Shown here: positions 27,468-36,643 of the stretch, piece after piece
Position numbering within the stretch: the stretch's first letter is position 1
How the letters are laid out: every line of letters begins with the position of its first letter
Source of the DNA: RBG-16-64-13 sp963803925
GTDB lineage: Bacteria > Actinomycetota > Thermoleophilia > RBG-16-64-13
Direction: 5' to 3'
NCBI GenBank assembly: GCA_963803925.1
Contig: CAWDOM010000008.1
Location: 1-64,000, forward strand
Length of the DNA: 64,000 nt
Notes under the pieces: model-generated
The model's database searches: none
Seen by the model: the letters and a program-made list of their open reading frames with translations, nothing else
What the model was told of the DNA's origin: nothing
Made by a program: the position numbers and the translations under genes

Positions 27468-29459
27468 GTTTTCGCCTCCAGTCCGAGTACAGCCTGCAGG
27501 GAGACCAACCCGCAGGCAGTCGCGAAACTGGTCGAGGGTGTCAGGCGCGGCGACCACTACCAGACCCTTCTCGGGGTGACCGGCTCCGGCAAGACCTTCA
27601 CCATGGCCAACATCATCACGCAGGTGGGCAAGCCGGCGCTGGTCATGGCTCCCAACAAGACCCTAGCGGCGCAACTGTGCAACGAGTTCCGCGAGTTCCT
27701 GCCCAGACAACGCGGTGGAGTATTTCGTCTCCTACTACGACTACTACCAGCCTGAGGCCTACCTGCCGTCGACCGACACCTACATCGAGAAGGATTCGCT
27801 CCATCAACCAGGAGATCGATCGGCTGCGGCATGCCGCGACGTCGAACCTACTCATGCGCGACGACGTGGTCATCGTAGCTTCGGTGTCGTGCATCTATGG
27901 CCTCGGTTCTCCCCAGGAGTACCTGGGACAGGTGGTGCTCCTGAAGGAGGGCGACGACATCAGCCGCGACGAGGTCTTCGCCAAACTGGTGCGCATCCAC
28001 TACGAGCGCAACGACGTGGGCTTCAGCGCGGGGCAAGTTCAGGGTGCGGGGCGATAGCTTCGAGGTCTGGCCGGCCTACGACGACTACGCGGTGCGGGTC
28101 AGCCTCTGGGGCGACCAGGTGGAGGAGATCGTCAAGGTCGACGTGCTGACGCAGGAGGTCGTCGCTCACCTGCCGGCGGTGGCCATCTACCCGGCCACGC
28201 ACTTCGTGACCTCCGACGACGCCATCGAGCGGTCGGTCGCGGAGATCGCCGACGAGTTGGAATTGCGGGTGGCCGAGCTCGAGGCTCAGGGCAAGCAACT
28301 CGAGGCCTTCCGGCTACGCCAGCGCACCCAGTACGACATGGAGATGCTGCGTGAACTGGGCTACTGCAACGGCATCGAGAACTACTCTCGCATTCTCTCG
28401 GGGCGTTCGCCGGGGCAGCCGCCATACACCTTGCTCGACTTCTTCCCCGACGATTTCCTCGTCTTCCTCGACGAGTCGCATATGACCGTGCCCCAGCTAC
28501 ACGGCATGTACGAAGGCGACCGCAGCCGCAAGACGATGTTGGTCGACCACGGCTTCCGCCTGCCTTCAGCTCTGGACAACCGGCCCCTCCGCTTCGAGGA
28601 GTTCATCCAGAAGGCTCCGCAGCTCGTCTTCGTCTCGGCCACGCCGGGCGAGTGGGAGACCTCGGTGTCGTCGCAGGTGGTCGAGCAACTGGTTCGTCCG
28701 ACGGGCCTGGTCGATCCGAGGGTCGAGGTCAGGCCCACACGCCATCAGATCGACGATCTGATGAACGAGATCCGTGGCCGCGTGGATAAGGGTCAGCGCG
28801 CACTCGTGACCACGCTCACCAAGAAGATGGCCGAGGATCTGACCGACTACCTGCTCGAGATGGGCTTCAGGGTGCGCTACCTGCACTCGGAGGTCGACAC
28901 GCTCGAGCGCATCCGCGTGGTCCGCGAGCTGCGGCTGGGTGAGGTCGACGTGCTGGTGGGTATCAATCTCCTGCGAGAGGGTCTCGATCTGCCCGAGGTG
29001 ACGCTCGTTGCGATCCTCGACGCCGACAAAGAAGGCTTCCTGCGGGGCGAGACAGCTCTCGTGCAGACGATAGGAAGGGCGGCGCGCAACGTCGACGGCA
29101 CGGTCATCATGTACGCCGACAAGCGAACGGCGGCTATGGAGAAGGCTATCTCCGAGACCGACCGCCGCCGCGCGGCTCAGGTTGCCTTCAACGAGGCACA
29201 CGGCATCGAGCCTCGCACCATAGTGAAGGGTGTGTCCGACATCGCCGAACTCCTCGGCATCAGCGGCAGCGTGCCCTACAAAGAGAGGCGCAAGACGGCT
29301 CGGGGCGAGGACATGTCACTCGAGGAACTCGAGCGTCTCATGGCCACCCTCGAGGAGGAGATGTTCCAGGCCGCCGAGGAGCTGCGCTTCGAGTACGCGG
29401 CGAAGCTACGCGACGAGATACGCGACCTCGCACGCGAGGTCGCCCGCCTGCGGACCTGA
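27464..29459 (+). CDS. uvrB: UvrABC excinuclease subunit B, frameshifted in its 5' quarter
   Basis: UvrB is the damage-verification helicase of nucleotide excision repair. The first 550 bases contain about four indels, but the blocks YQTLLGVTGSGKTFTMAN (Walker A), VMAPNKTLAAQLCNEF, EYFVSYYDYYQPEAYLPSTD and VASVSCIYGLGSP (beta-hairpin region and motif) can all be assembled. From 28044 the frame is open and gives FLDESH (Walker B-type), LVFVSATPGEWE, LVGINLLREGLDLPEV, QTIGRAARNVDG and the C-terminal UvrC-binding helix pair FEYAAKLRDEI. The TTG start overlaps coaE. Confidence 0.93.
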
Positions 29460-29539
29460 GACATGCGCCGGCTCGCGGCCGGCAGCCGCCGTGCCGGCCT
29501 GCTCCGCGACGCTTGCTCGCGGCCGCGTGCGACCGAACC

Positions 29540-30196
29540 CTACTCGATCTGCAGCGAGTGCACCTCTTCGAGGCCCGCTAGCAGCATGGTCACGCCCGCG
29601 GCGTTCATGCCGCGTGGCACCCTCAGCGACAGGTGCACGGTCTGTCTCTCGTGCTCGCCCGACCCGGCCTCCAGTTCGTGCACCTCGACGTGGGCCTGCT
29701 TGAGCACCGAGATCACCTGGGCGAGAGGCCCATATCCAGGGTTGCGGAACCTAATGCGGAGATTCACGATATGGGATACGCGAGAAAAGAGGATCCGCTC
29801 TTCGATGAGGCGGAGTATGTAGAGGCTGACGATCACCAGCCCGGTCGTGATCAGAGCCGCCGAGAAGAAGCCCTGGGCGGCGAGGAGGCCGACGGCCGCG
29901 ACGGTCCATAGGCTGGCCGCGGTGGTCAGTCCTCGAACCGAAACGCCGTAGCGGACGATAGCCCCCGCACCGAGAAAGCCGATGCCGGTGACTACCTGGG
30001 CGGAGATACGGTTGGGGTCAAGGCCTGTCCCTTCGAGACCGTACGACGAGGCCAGGGTGAAAGCGGCCGCCCCAACCGAAACCAGGATGTGAGTCCTGAA
30101 GCCGGCCGTGTGCTCCCTGATCTCGCGCTCGAGCCCGATCGCGCCGCCGAGGACGGCCGCGATAAGGACCCGCAAGAATGGTTCGAGTATGGGCAT
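29540..30196 (-). CDS. MgtC/SapB-family membrane protein
   Basis: The 218-residue product has five hydrophobic helices in the first 145 residues, with the family signatures GGAIGLEREIREHTAGFRTH, TGIGFLGAGAIVR and GLTTAASLWTVAAVGL. The C-terminal 70 residues form a soluble ACT-like domain (IRFRNPGYGPLAQVISVLKQ). MgtC proteins affect magnesium limitation and membrane energetics; the exact role differs between bacteria. It is convergent with uvrB and is divergently transcribed from the hemerythrin gene. Confidence 0.88.
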   Translation of the reverse strand: MPILEPFLRVLIAAVLGGAIGLEREIREHTAGFRTHILVSVGAAAFTLASSYGLEGTGLDPNRISAQVVTGIGFLGAGAIVRYGVSVRGLTTAASLWTVAAVGLLAAQGFFSAALITTGLVIVSLYILRLIEERILFSRVSHIVNLRIRFRNPGYGPLAQVISVLKQAHVEVHELEAGSGEHERQTVHLSLRVPRGMNAAGVTMLLAGLEEVHSLQIE

Positions 30197-30336
30197 GCCC
30201 TCATACTAGGCATCGGAGACGTGGCTGGCAAGCAGGGACTCCGGCCCGTACGGCGAACACAGTCAATGTGTCTTGTTCGGCGCGACCGGCGCGCTTCTCG
30301 CCGCACTCAGCGCCCTGTATCTTCGGAGGGCACCCA

Positions 30337-30909
30337 ATGAGGGCGACCGATATTCTTCAGCAAGAGCACGAACTCGTCATGCCCTTCCTGGATGCGCTCG
30401 AGGCTGCCGCTCGGCGGCTCGAGTCGCGCCAGCAGGCGAGCAGTCCGGCCCTTCGCGTGAGCTTCTTCCTGGACGTGAGCGAGTTCATCAAGTCCTTCAT
30501 CGACGATTGCCACCACCGCAAGGAAGAGGGGCTCCTGTTTCCGGCCTTGGAGGCCGCGGGCGTGCCGCAACTTGGCGGACTCATGGGGGAGATACTCGCC
30601 GAGCACGACGAATGCCGGCGGCTGTCGCTCCAAGTACGCGCCGGCGCCGAGCGGCTGGCTGGCGGCGATGCCGGCTCGCGGGCCACTTTGGCGTGGAACA
30701 CCCTCGCTTACGTCCGGCTCATCCGGCCGCACAAGCTCAAGGAGGAGACCGCCCTGTTTTCGTTCGCGGACAAGAAGTTGTCGGACGAGCAACAGACCGA
30801 CCTCGCCGAGCGGTTCGAGCGCATGCAGATCGAGTACCACGAGCAGGATCTCTACCGGCGCTGCTGGAGCCTGGCTACCAGCCTGCGCTCCGAAGCGCGC
30901 AGCGCTTGA
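30337..30909 (+). CDS. Hemerythrin HHE-domain protein
   Basis: The start at 30337 follows GGAGGGCACCCA. The 190-residue protein has the HHE four-helix pattern with candidate iron ligands in LQQEHELVMPF, DDCHHRKEEGLLFPAL, LAEHDECRRL and RPHKLKEETALF. Such domains bind di-iron and sense or carry oxygen or reactive species, often in anaerobes and microaerophiles. No neighbouring gene fixes its role; the TRAP transporter begins 140 bases later after a separate promoter region. Confidence 0.85.
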   Translation: MRATDILQQEHELVMPFLDALEAAARRLESRQQASSPALRVSFFLDVSEFIKSFIDDCHHRKEEGLLFPALEAAGVPQLGGLMGEILAEHDECRRLSLQVRAGAERLAGGDAGSRATLAWNTLAYVRLIRPHKLKEETALFSFADKKLSDEQQTDLAERFERMQIEYHEQDLYRRCWSLATSLRSEARSA

Positions 30910-30952
30910 TTTCTCACTCCTGATTCACATTCTGTGGATACATACTTTCCAA

Positions 30953-30976
30953 ACTCTATGCATGTTCTGGTAGAGT
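30953..30976. promoter_or_regulatory. Inverted repeat upstream of the TRAP operon
   Basis: ACTCTA (30953-30958) and TAGAGT (30971-30976) form a perfect inverted repeat around 12 bases, 73 bp before the TRAP binding-protein ATG. It could be an operator for an unidentified regulator. Confidence 0.35.
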
Positions 30977-31048
30977 CATTGTGTGCTCTTTGGCAAACCG
31001 ACGGGCACTTCCAGGCGCCCGCCACGGACGGCAATAGGAGGGTGCGTA

Positions 31049-32242
31049 ATGAGGAGAGGGTTGATCTTTGGGTTGGTGCTCGTGCTCGCGCTCGCAACGG
31101 GATTGGCGGCCTGCGGGAGCGAAGAGACCGAAACGACCACCACGGCGGCGACCTCACCGCCCACAACTGCAGGACCGGCGACCACCGGCGCGCCGACGAC
31201 CGTCGCCCCCGCAACCACGACGGCTCCAACCTACGCTGAGGGGCAGTGGAAGTTCACGTTCAACACGTTCTTCCCTGCGACCAACAACATCGCGATCGTC
31301 GGTGAGATGTGGCAGGCCGAGATCACGAAGCGCACGAATGGCGCGGTCCAATTCGAGTATCTGCCGGGAGCTTCTCTGACCGCAGCCAACAAGGTGTATG
31401 ACGGCGTGCTCACCGGCATTTGCGACCTCGGCTTCTCGTGCATCGCGTACACGCCGGGCATCTTCCCGGTCATGGAGTTGCTCGACATGCCCAACGGCTA
31501 TCCGCTGGGCTATGCCGCCACCCATGCGGTCAACGACTTCTATCAGAACTTCAAGCCGAAGGAATTCGACGGAGTGCATCTGCTGGCCCTCTATGGCACC
31601 GGCCCGCAGGTGGTTTTCACCACCAAGAAGCCCGTCAGGGCCCTTGAAGATGTGAAGGGCCTCGTGCTTAGGTCGACCGGTGTGGGCGCAAGTATCGCGA
31701 AGGCGCTCGGTGCGGAGGGCTACGCCGCTCCGCAGAACGAAGCCTATGAGCTCTTGTCCAAGGGCGTCATCGACGGGAGTATCGCGCCGCGGGAGGTGCT
31801 GCTGGGCTGGAAGCAGGCCGAGGTCGTCAACTACGTCACCCAGGCCTTCTCCATCGGCTCTATCACAACCATGTATATGGTCATGAACAAGGACAAGTGG
31901 GACGATCTCCCGCCGGATATTCAGCAGGTCTTCACCGATGTCAGCACCGAGTACATAGAATACTGGGCCAAGGTCTCCTCGGCCTACGACTACAACGCCA
32001 TAGAATTCTTCATGCAGCAACCGGGGCGCGAGGTGATCGATCTGGCTCCAGAAGAAGCGGCCAGGTGGGCGGAAGCCGTGCAACCCATGATCGCCGAGAA
32101 GCTCGGCGCTCTCGACGACGCGACGAACGGCTACCAGAAGTACCTGATGGAGCGCATCCAATACTGGACCGACAAGGCGGTGCCCGAGGCCGATTGCGCC
32201 GCCTGGGTGAAGGAGAACATCAAGTCGCCGTCGGCACAGTAG
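31049..32242 (+). CDS. TRAP transporter substrate-binding lipoprotein, DctP family
   Basis: The start at 31049 follows TAGGAGGGTGCGTA. The 397-residue protein has a lipoprotein signal ending in GLAAC near residue 21 and a Thr/Ala/Pro linker of about 40 residues, then a DctP fold: WKFTFNTFFPATNNIA, GACLTAANKV-like region, and LEDVKGLVLRSTGVGASIAKALG, the usual ligand-binding strand. The next genes encode the small and large TRAP membrane subunits, so it captures an organic anion outside the cell and delivers it to a sodium-driven importer. The ligand is unknown; carboxylates are usual, and aromatic acids are possible. Confidence 0.9.
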   Translation: MRRGLIFGLVLVLALATGLAACGSEETETTTTAATSPPTTAGPATTGAPTTVAPATTTAPTYAEGQWKFTFNTFFPATNNIAIVGEMWQAEITKRTNGAVQFEYLPGASLTAANKVYDGVLTGICDLGFSCIAYTPGIFPVMELLDMPNGYPLGYAATHAVNDFYQNFKPKEFDGVHLLALYGTGPQVVFTTKKPVRALEDVKGLVLRSTGVGASIAKALGAEGYAAPQNEAYELLSKGVIDGSIAPREVLLGWKQAEVVNYVTQAFSIGSITTMYMVMNKDKWDDLPPDIQQVFTDVSTEYIEYWAKVSSAYDYNAIEFFMQQPGREVIDLAPEEAARWAEAVQPMIAEKLGALDDATNGYQKYLMERIQYWTDKAVPEADCAAWVKENIKSPSAQ

Positions 32243-32291
32243 GACGGGCCACAGCGACCCGGGAACTTCAGCGATCACTGCATGCAAACCG

Positions 32292-32325
32292 GCATAGAGG
32301 CGGGGCGTGAGCCTCGCCTCTATGC
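32292..32325 (+). terminator. Intercistronic hairpin between TRAP P and Q genes
   Basis: GCATAGAGGCG (32292-32302) pairs with CGCCTCTATGC (32315-32325). No T-run follows. The position after the binding-protein gene mirrors the hairpin after the ABC binding protein at 14875. Confidence 0.55.
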
Positions 32326-32353
32326 ATAGCCACCTCGAGTCCGAGGAGAGCCT

Positions 32354-32917
32354 ATGGAAGCCCTGCCTCCCGATCAGGAGCCTCTGCCCGTGCGCGAGAC
32401 CGCGCCGGCCAACCCAGTCATCTCCGCGCTGGATAGGTACATAGCCCTTCTCAGCAGGATCCTTTCCTGGATCGGAGGGGCGGGCCTCGCGGCGATGCTG
32501 GTGCTCATAGTGGCCGACGTCATCGGTATCAAGGTGTTTTCGAAGCCGGTGCCCGGGGGTATCGAGTATGTGTCATTCTTGGCGGTGGTCACCATCGCGT
32601 TCGCGGTGTCGCACACACAGGTGTTGCGCGGCCATGTCGCCGTGGATTTTGTGATCGAGAAGTTCCCCAGACGGGCGAAGCTGCTCATCGACACGCTGAT
32701 GGTGCTCTTCGCGGTGTGTCTGTTCGCGCTTCTGTCGTTCTACAGCTTCAAGTACGCGGGGAGTCTGCGGAGATCGGGCGAGGTCTCGATGACTCAGAAG
32801 ATCCCCTTCTATCCCTTCGTGTACGGCATGGCCGTCTGCTTCGTGGCCACGCTGATGGTCGTTCTCATGGACTTCGTGAAATCCATCGTGAAGGTGGCTG
32901 ATAAATGGACCCCGTGA
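32354..32917 (+). CDS. TRAP transporter small membrane subunit, DctQ family
   Basis: The 187-residue protein has four predicted helices and DctQ features: WIGGAGLAAMLVLIVADVIG, then PGGIEYVSFLAVVTIAFAVS and a HTQVLRGHVAVDFVI loop. A proline-rich N-terminal extension of about 30 residues precedes the first helix. GAGGAGAGCC lies before the ATG. It overlaps the large subunit gene by 13 bases. Confidence 0.9.
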   Translation: MEALPPDQEPLPVRETAPANPVISALDRYIALLSRILSWIGGAGLAAMLVLIVADVIGIKVFSKPVPGGIEYVSFLAVVTIAFAVSHTQVLRGHVAVDFVIEKFPRRAKLLIDTLMVLFAVCLFALLSFYSFKYAGSLRRSGEVSMTQKIPFYPFVYGMAVCFVATLMVVLMDFVKSIVKVADKWTP

Positions 32918-34209
32918 CGATCGGTCTCATCGGCGTCGCCGTTCTCGTGGTCATCTTCCTACTGGGGATGCCCGTGGGTTTCACGATGGCGTTTGTCGGA
33001 GTGGTGGGGTTCATGGTGACGAAGGGCCCGAACGCCGGGCTGCGATTGCTGGCGAGCGACTTCTGGGACACATGGTCGAGCTATAGTCTTACGGTCATCC
33101 CGATGTTCGTCTTCATGGGATCGGTGGCGTTCTACGCGGGCATGAGCGGCCGGCTGTACGATGCCGCCTACATCTTGTTCGGCCGTTGGCGGGGAGGACT
33201 GGCCATGGCCACCGTTGTCGCCACCGCGGGCTTCTCGGCCATATGCGGCTCGACGAGCGCGACGGCCGCGGCCATGGGCAAGGTCGCCATTCCCGAGATG
33301 CGGCGCCACGGTTACGACCCGGGCCTCGCGTGTGGGTGCATGGCCGCGGCGGGAAGCTTGGGCATCATGATCCCACCCAGCACCATCTTCATCATCTACG
33401 GCATCCTCTCCGAGCAATCGATCGGAAAGCTGTTCGTGGCTGGTGTCGTGCCGGGGGTGATCATGGCCCTCTTCTTCATCGTGGCGGTGTGGGTCTGGGC
33501 CAGGTTCAATCCGACCTCGGCTCCGGCCGGCGGCAGTACCAGTCTGAGGACGAAGCTGCTGGGGCTGACCGGACTACTCGAGATGGCCGCGCTCTTCGCG
33601 CTGGTGCTCGGGGGACTGTTCGCGGGCCTGTTCAGCCCCACTCAGGCGGCGGGTGTCGGAACCGCGGCGGCCATCGTCATCGGTGTCGCGCGGCGGTCGC
33701 TCAACCTGACGAGGTTCTGGCTGGCCATCAAGGACACCCTGCTCATCACGGCCATGATCATGACGATCGTCGCCGGAGCCACTGTGTTTGGGCACTTCAT
33801 GGCGGTGACCGGCATTCCCGGCGCCGTGTCGGACTTTCTCGGCGGGTTGCCGGTGCCGGCGACCGTGGTCATGATCTTGATTCTTGCCATGTACCTAATA
33901 GCCGGGTGCTTCATGGATTCGCTTGCCATGGTCACCCTGACCGTGCCCATCCTCTATCCGACAGTCGTCAGACTCGGTTTTGACCCCATCTGGTTCGGGG
34001 TGATTATCGTGCTGGTGGTCGAGATGGGGGTGATAACGCCGCCTGTCGGCATCAACGTGTACATCATCAAAGGAGTGGCGCCTGACGTGCCCATGGGACG
34101 GATCTTCAAGGGAGCTTCGGCGTTTCTCGTCGGCATGGTGATCCTTGCCGTGTTGTTGCTCATCTTTCCGATAATCGCCACGTGGCTGCCGAGCTTCGTT
34201 ACCTACTGA
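32905..34209 (+). CDS. TRAP transporter large membrane subunit, DctM family
   Basis: The 434-residue protein has about 12 hydrophobic segments and DctM signatures: LGMPVGFTMAFVGVVGF, IPMFVFMGSVAFYAGMS, GFSAICGSTSATAAAMGKVAIPEM and AAGSLGIMIPPSTIFIIYGI. The second half has the matching inverted-repeat motif GCFMDSLAMVTLTVPI and VEMGVITPPVGINVYI. It forms the ion-coupled channel of the TRAP importer with the DctQ-like subunit. A CMD-like protein follows 115 bases downstream. Confidence 0.95.
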   Translation: MDPVTIGLIGVAVLVVIFLLGMPVGFTMAFVGVVGFMVTKGPNAGLRLLASDFWDTWSSYSLTVIPMFVFMGSVAFYAGMSGRLYDAAYILFGRWRGGLAMATVVATAGFSAICGSTSATAAAMGKVAIPEMRRHGYDPGLACGCMAAAGSLGIMIPPSTIFIIYGILSEQSIGKLFVAGVVPGVIMALFFIVAVWVWARFNPTSAPAGGSTSLRTKLLGLTGLLEMAALFALVLGGLFAGLFSPTQAAGVGTAAAIVIGVARRSLNLTRFWLAIKDTLLITAMIMTIVAGATVFGHFMAVTGIPGAVSDFLGGLPVPATVVMILILAMYLIAGCFMDSLAMVTLTVPILYPTVVRLGFDPIWFGVIIVLVVEMGVITPPVGINVYIIKGVAPDVPMGRIFKGASAFLVGMVILAVLLLIFPIIATWLPSFVTY

Positions 34210-34324
34210 GAGGGCCCGTTCTCCGTTGCCCGCCGTTCGGCCCTCCTGGTACGATGGAGAGAGCAACACCTGATCACCACCCGGTGGTCTGCGGCACGCT
34301 AGCAATCGACCAAGGGGAAGGAAC

Positions 34325-34687
34325 ATGGGCGCAGTCCGAGATCTGCTGAATACCAGGGCGAAGAACCGCTCTCGTCTACAGAAGGAGGCTCCGGTTCTCT
34401 ACGACAGCTTCGACGAGATGCTCAAGCGCGTGTACCAGGAGGGTGCGCTGTCGCTCAAGAACAAGGAGCTCATGGCGGTTGCCGCCTCAGTGGCCACTCG
34501 GTGTGTGCCCTGTCTTGCCAATCACGCCAGCAATGCCGTGGCGGCCGGCGCTACCAGGCAGGAAGTGCTCGAGGCGGCCGGTATTGGCGTCGAGTTCGGC
34601 GGTGGGCCGTCGTTCATAGTCATCCGCGACCATCTGCTCGAGTTTCTCGATGAGATCATGGCCGAGCGTGATGGGGAGAGCGCGTAA
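34325..34687 (+). CDS. AhpD-like / carboxymuconolactone-decarboxylase-family protein
   Basis: The 120-residue all-helical protein has the redox pair C-V-P-C followed by LANHASNAVAAGATRQEVLEA, the standard CMD/AhpD signature with a nearby His. Most members of this size are peroxidase-like or thiol-disulfide proteins rather than true decarboxylases. It follows the TRAP genes on the same strand with its own AAGGGGAAGGAA ribosome site, and might detoxify peroxides or act on the imported compound. Function unresolved beyond the family. Confidence 0.8.
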   Translation: MGAVRDLLNTRAKNRSRLQKEAPVLYDSFDEMLKRVYQEGALSLKNKELMAVAASVATRCVPCLANHASNAVAAGATRQEVLEAAGIGVEFGGGPSFIVIRDHLLEFLDEIMAERDGESA

Positions 34688-34771
34688 GGGCAAGAGCTTG
34701 TTCACTCTCACGGCCGCGTCCCGCGCCGGGTCGTCAATCGCCCGCGCGGGGCGGTCGTGGGGCGGTGGAGA

Positions 34772-35407
34772 CTACCCCACGAAGTCGATATCGACCCGGT
34801 TGACGTCCCAGAGGGGCTCGATCTTCTCCGCGATGTCGGCCCTGATGACCGCCGCGAACTGGTGGTCGGAAGCCAGGTCGACGACGATCTTGACGACCCC
34901 GTCGCTGAATTGGATGTCTTTGACGAGGTCGGTGCGCACTATGTCGAGGCCGCGCAGGGGGTTCATCACGTGGCGCAGACGCCGCTTGATCGCCGCCTCG
35001 GTGGTGGCCTCGCGCTCCTCGATGAGGCCGGTCTTCTCCTCATAGTCGCGGATAGCGGCGCGTAGACCCTCGATAGCGAGCACCGAGCAGTGAGCCTTCA
35101 ACGCGGGGAGGCCGCCCAACTCGTCTGAGGCCTGTTTCCAGGTAATCTTCTTCGCTTCCGCCAGGGTCTTGCCCATCGCCATCTCGGTGATTATCGAGCC
35201 GGTGGCGATGTTCGACGCGCAGCCGTACGATTCGAACTTGATATCGCCGATGACCTTGGTCTCGGGGTCGACCTTGATGTAGACCGAAACCATGTCGCCG
35301 CAGGCAGGGCTGCCCTCCGTCGACTTGCCGTCGGGCTCGTCGATCTTGCCGACGTTCTGCGGGTGGCGGAAGTGCTCCAGCACCTTATCGTTGTAGGGGA
35401 ATGCCAT
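34772..35407 (-). CDS. IscU/NifU-type scaffold domain fused to a MIP18 (DUF59) domain
   Basis: The 211-residue product has an IscU-like N-terminal domain (about residues 1-125) with the three cluster-binding cysteines C36 (SPACGDM), C63 (YGCASN) and C107 (AHCSVLA), and the usual D38. Residues 135-211 match the MIP18/DUF59 fold associated with Fe-S delivery (AIKRRLRHVMNPLRGLDIV, VKIVVDL). The LPPVK-type motif of classical IscU is replaced by GLPALKAHC. It is the last gene of a minus-strand unit after a TusA-like and an IscS-like gene, suggesting Fe-S cluster assembly and delivery. The domain fusion is unusual compared with stand-alone IscU. Confidence 0.82.
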   Translation of the reverse strand: MAFPYNDKVLEHFRHPQNVGKIDEPDGKSTEGSPACGDMVSVYIKVDPETKVIGDIKFESYGCASNIATGSIITEMAMGKTLAEAKKITWKQASDELGGLPALKAHCSVLAIEGLRAAIRDYEEKTGLIEEREATTEAAIKRRLRHVMNPLRGLDIVRTDLVKDIQFSDGVVKIVVDLASDHQFAAVIRADIAEKIEPLWDVNRVDIDFVG

Positions 35408-35458
35408 GTGACTATCCTCCTCGCGTCAGGGGCGGCGTTGGGCGCGGCCCGCTCTCTG

Positions 35459-36643
35459 TCAGTCCTTCGGGGCGAGCGGGCTGATGGCCCGCAGGTCGGC
35501 TACCACTTCCGCTACAGCCTCCACGACCGCATCCACGTCGGCCTGTGTGTTGAACCGGCCGAAGGTGAATCGCACCGAGCCGTGCGCCCGCTCGTGGTCG
35601 CCGCCGATGCCCATTATCACGTGGCTTGCTTCGAGCGAGCGGCTGAAGCACGCTGATCCGGTGCTGACGGCGAAGCCGCGCATATCGAGGTGCAGGGTGA
35701 TCGACTCCCCCTCGACGTAGTGGAAGGTGACGTTGGCATTCTGGGGCAGCCGGCGGCTGGGATGCCCGTTGAGCGTCGTGTGGGGGATCGTGTGCAGCAC
35801 CTTGTCCATGAGCAGGTCGCGAAGCTCGCGCAGTCGCTTGTTCTCCTCCTCGGTGACGAGACCGGCGGCGGCGGCGAAGCCGACCGCCCCGGGGATGTCT
35901 TCGACACCGGCACGGCGGTTGAACTCTTGGAAGCCACCGTCCATCCACTTGGCGAGCGGCGTGCCCTTGCGGACATACAGACCGCCCGTGCCTCGTGGCC
36001 CGTGGATGGTGTGGCCGGATATCGTCACGAGGTCGACCGGTACCTTGCTTGTGTCGAGAGCCAGGCGGGTGAAGCTGTGGGTGGCGTCGGTATGAAAGAC
36101 GACGCCTCTATCGCGGCAGATCGCGCCGATGGCTTCGATATCCTGCACAGTGCCGATCTCTTGGTTGGCGTGCTGTACCGAGACCAGGGCCGTCTCGGGC
36201 GTGATGGCCTTCTCCACGGCGGCCGGGTCGAGTAGTCCCTGCGCGTCGACGTCGAGTATCGTCACCGTGTACCCTGCCTTGCCCAGGGCGTGCACCGTGT
36301 TCAGCACCGGGAAGTCCTCGATGCGCGAGGTGACGATATGCCTGCCCTTCTTCTCGGCCAGCGCCATGGCCACGCCTTTGACCGCCATGTTGCTCGATTC
36401 GGTGCTGCCCGAAGTGAAGACGACCTCGTCTTCTTCTGAGGCGCCAAGCTTGGCGGCCAACGCGGTGCGCGCGCCCTCGAGACCTTCACGGGCCTCGATG
36501 CCCATGGAGTAGCCGAACTCTGAGGTTGCGACCGCGTAGGTCTCGAAGAGATAGGGCCGCATGGCCTCCAGAACGCGCTCGTCGAGCCGGGTGGAGGCGG
36601 AGTTGTCGAGGTAACCGGTCAGCGCCGTACTCTGATCGTCCAT
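35459..36643 (-). CDS. IscS/NifS-like protein lacking the PLP lysine
   Basis: The 394-residue protein starts at ATG 36643 behind GAGGAGGGGGG. It aligns with IscS/NifS over its length: YLDNSASTRLDERVL, FTSGSTESSNMAVKG, QHANQEIGTVQDIE, and the mobile cysteine C332 in STGSACFSRS. However, the Schiff-base lysine of the SGHKxxGPKG motif is Thr212 in SGHTIHGPRG, the PLP-stacking His is Asp110 (RIEDFPVL), and the usual Gln of DATQS is His189 (DATHS). It therefore probably cannot perform ordinary PLP-dependent cysteine desulfuration. A natural lysine loss is reported for Archaeoglobus fulgidus IscS. With TusA-like and IscU-like neighbours, a structural or persulfide-receiving role is inferred. Confidence 0.85.
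   Translation of the reverse strand: MDDQSTALTGYLDNSASTRLDERVLEAMRPYLFETYAVATSEFGYSMGIEAREGLEGARTALAAKLGASEEDEVVFTSGSTESSNMAVKGVAMALAEKKGRHIVTSRIEDFPVLNTVHALGKAGYTVTILDVDAQGLLDPAAVEKAITPETALVSVQHANQEIGTVQDIEAIGAICRDRGVVFHTDATHSFTRLALDTSKVPVDLVTISGHTIHGPRGTGGLYVRKGTPLAKWMDGGFQEFNRRAGVEDIPGAVGFAAAAGLVTEEENKRLRELRDLLMDKVLHTIPHTTLNGHPSRRLPQNANVTFHYVEGESITLHLDMRGFAVSTGSACFSRSLEASHVIMGIGGDHERAHGSVRFTFGRFNTQADVDAVVEAVAEVVADLRAISPLAPKD

Noticed and set aside
21356..27500. Programmed frameshifting in glnA, polA, coaE and uvrB
   Set aside because: The breaks are numerous, differ in direction and have no slippery site plus structure; sequence error is the simpler explanation.
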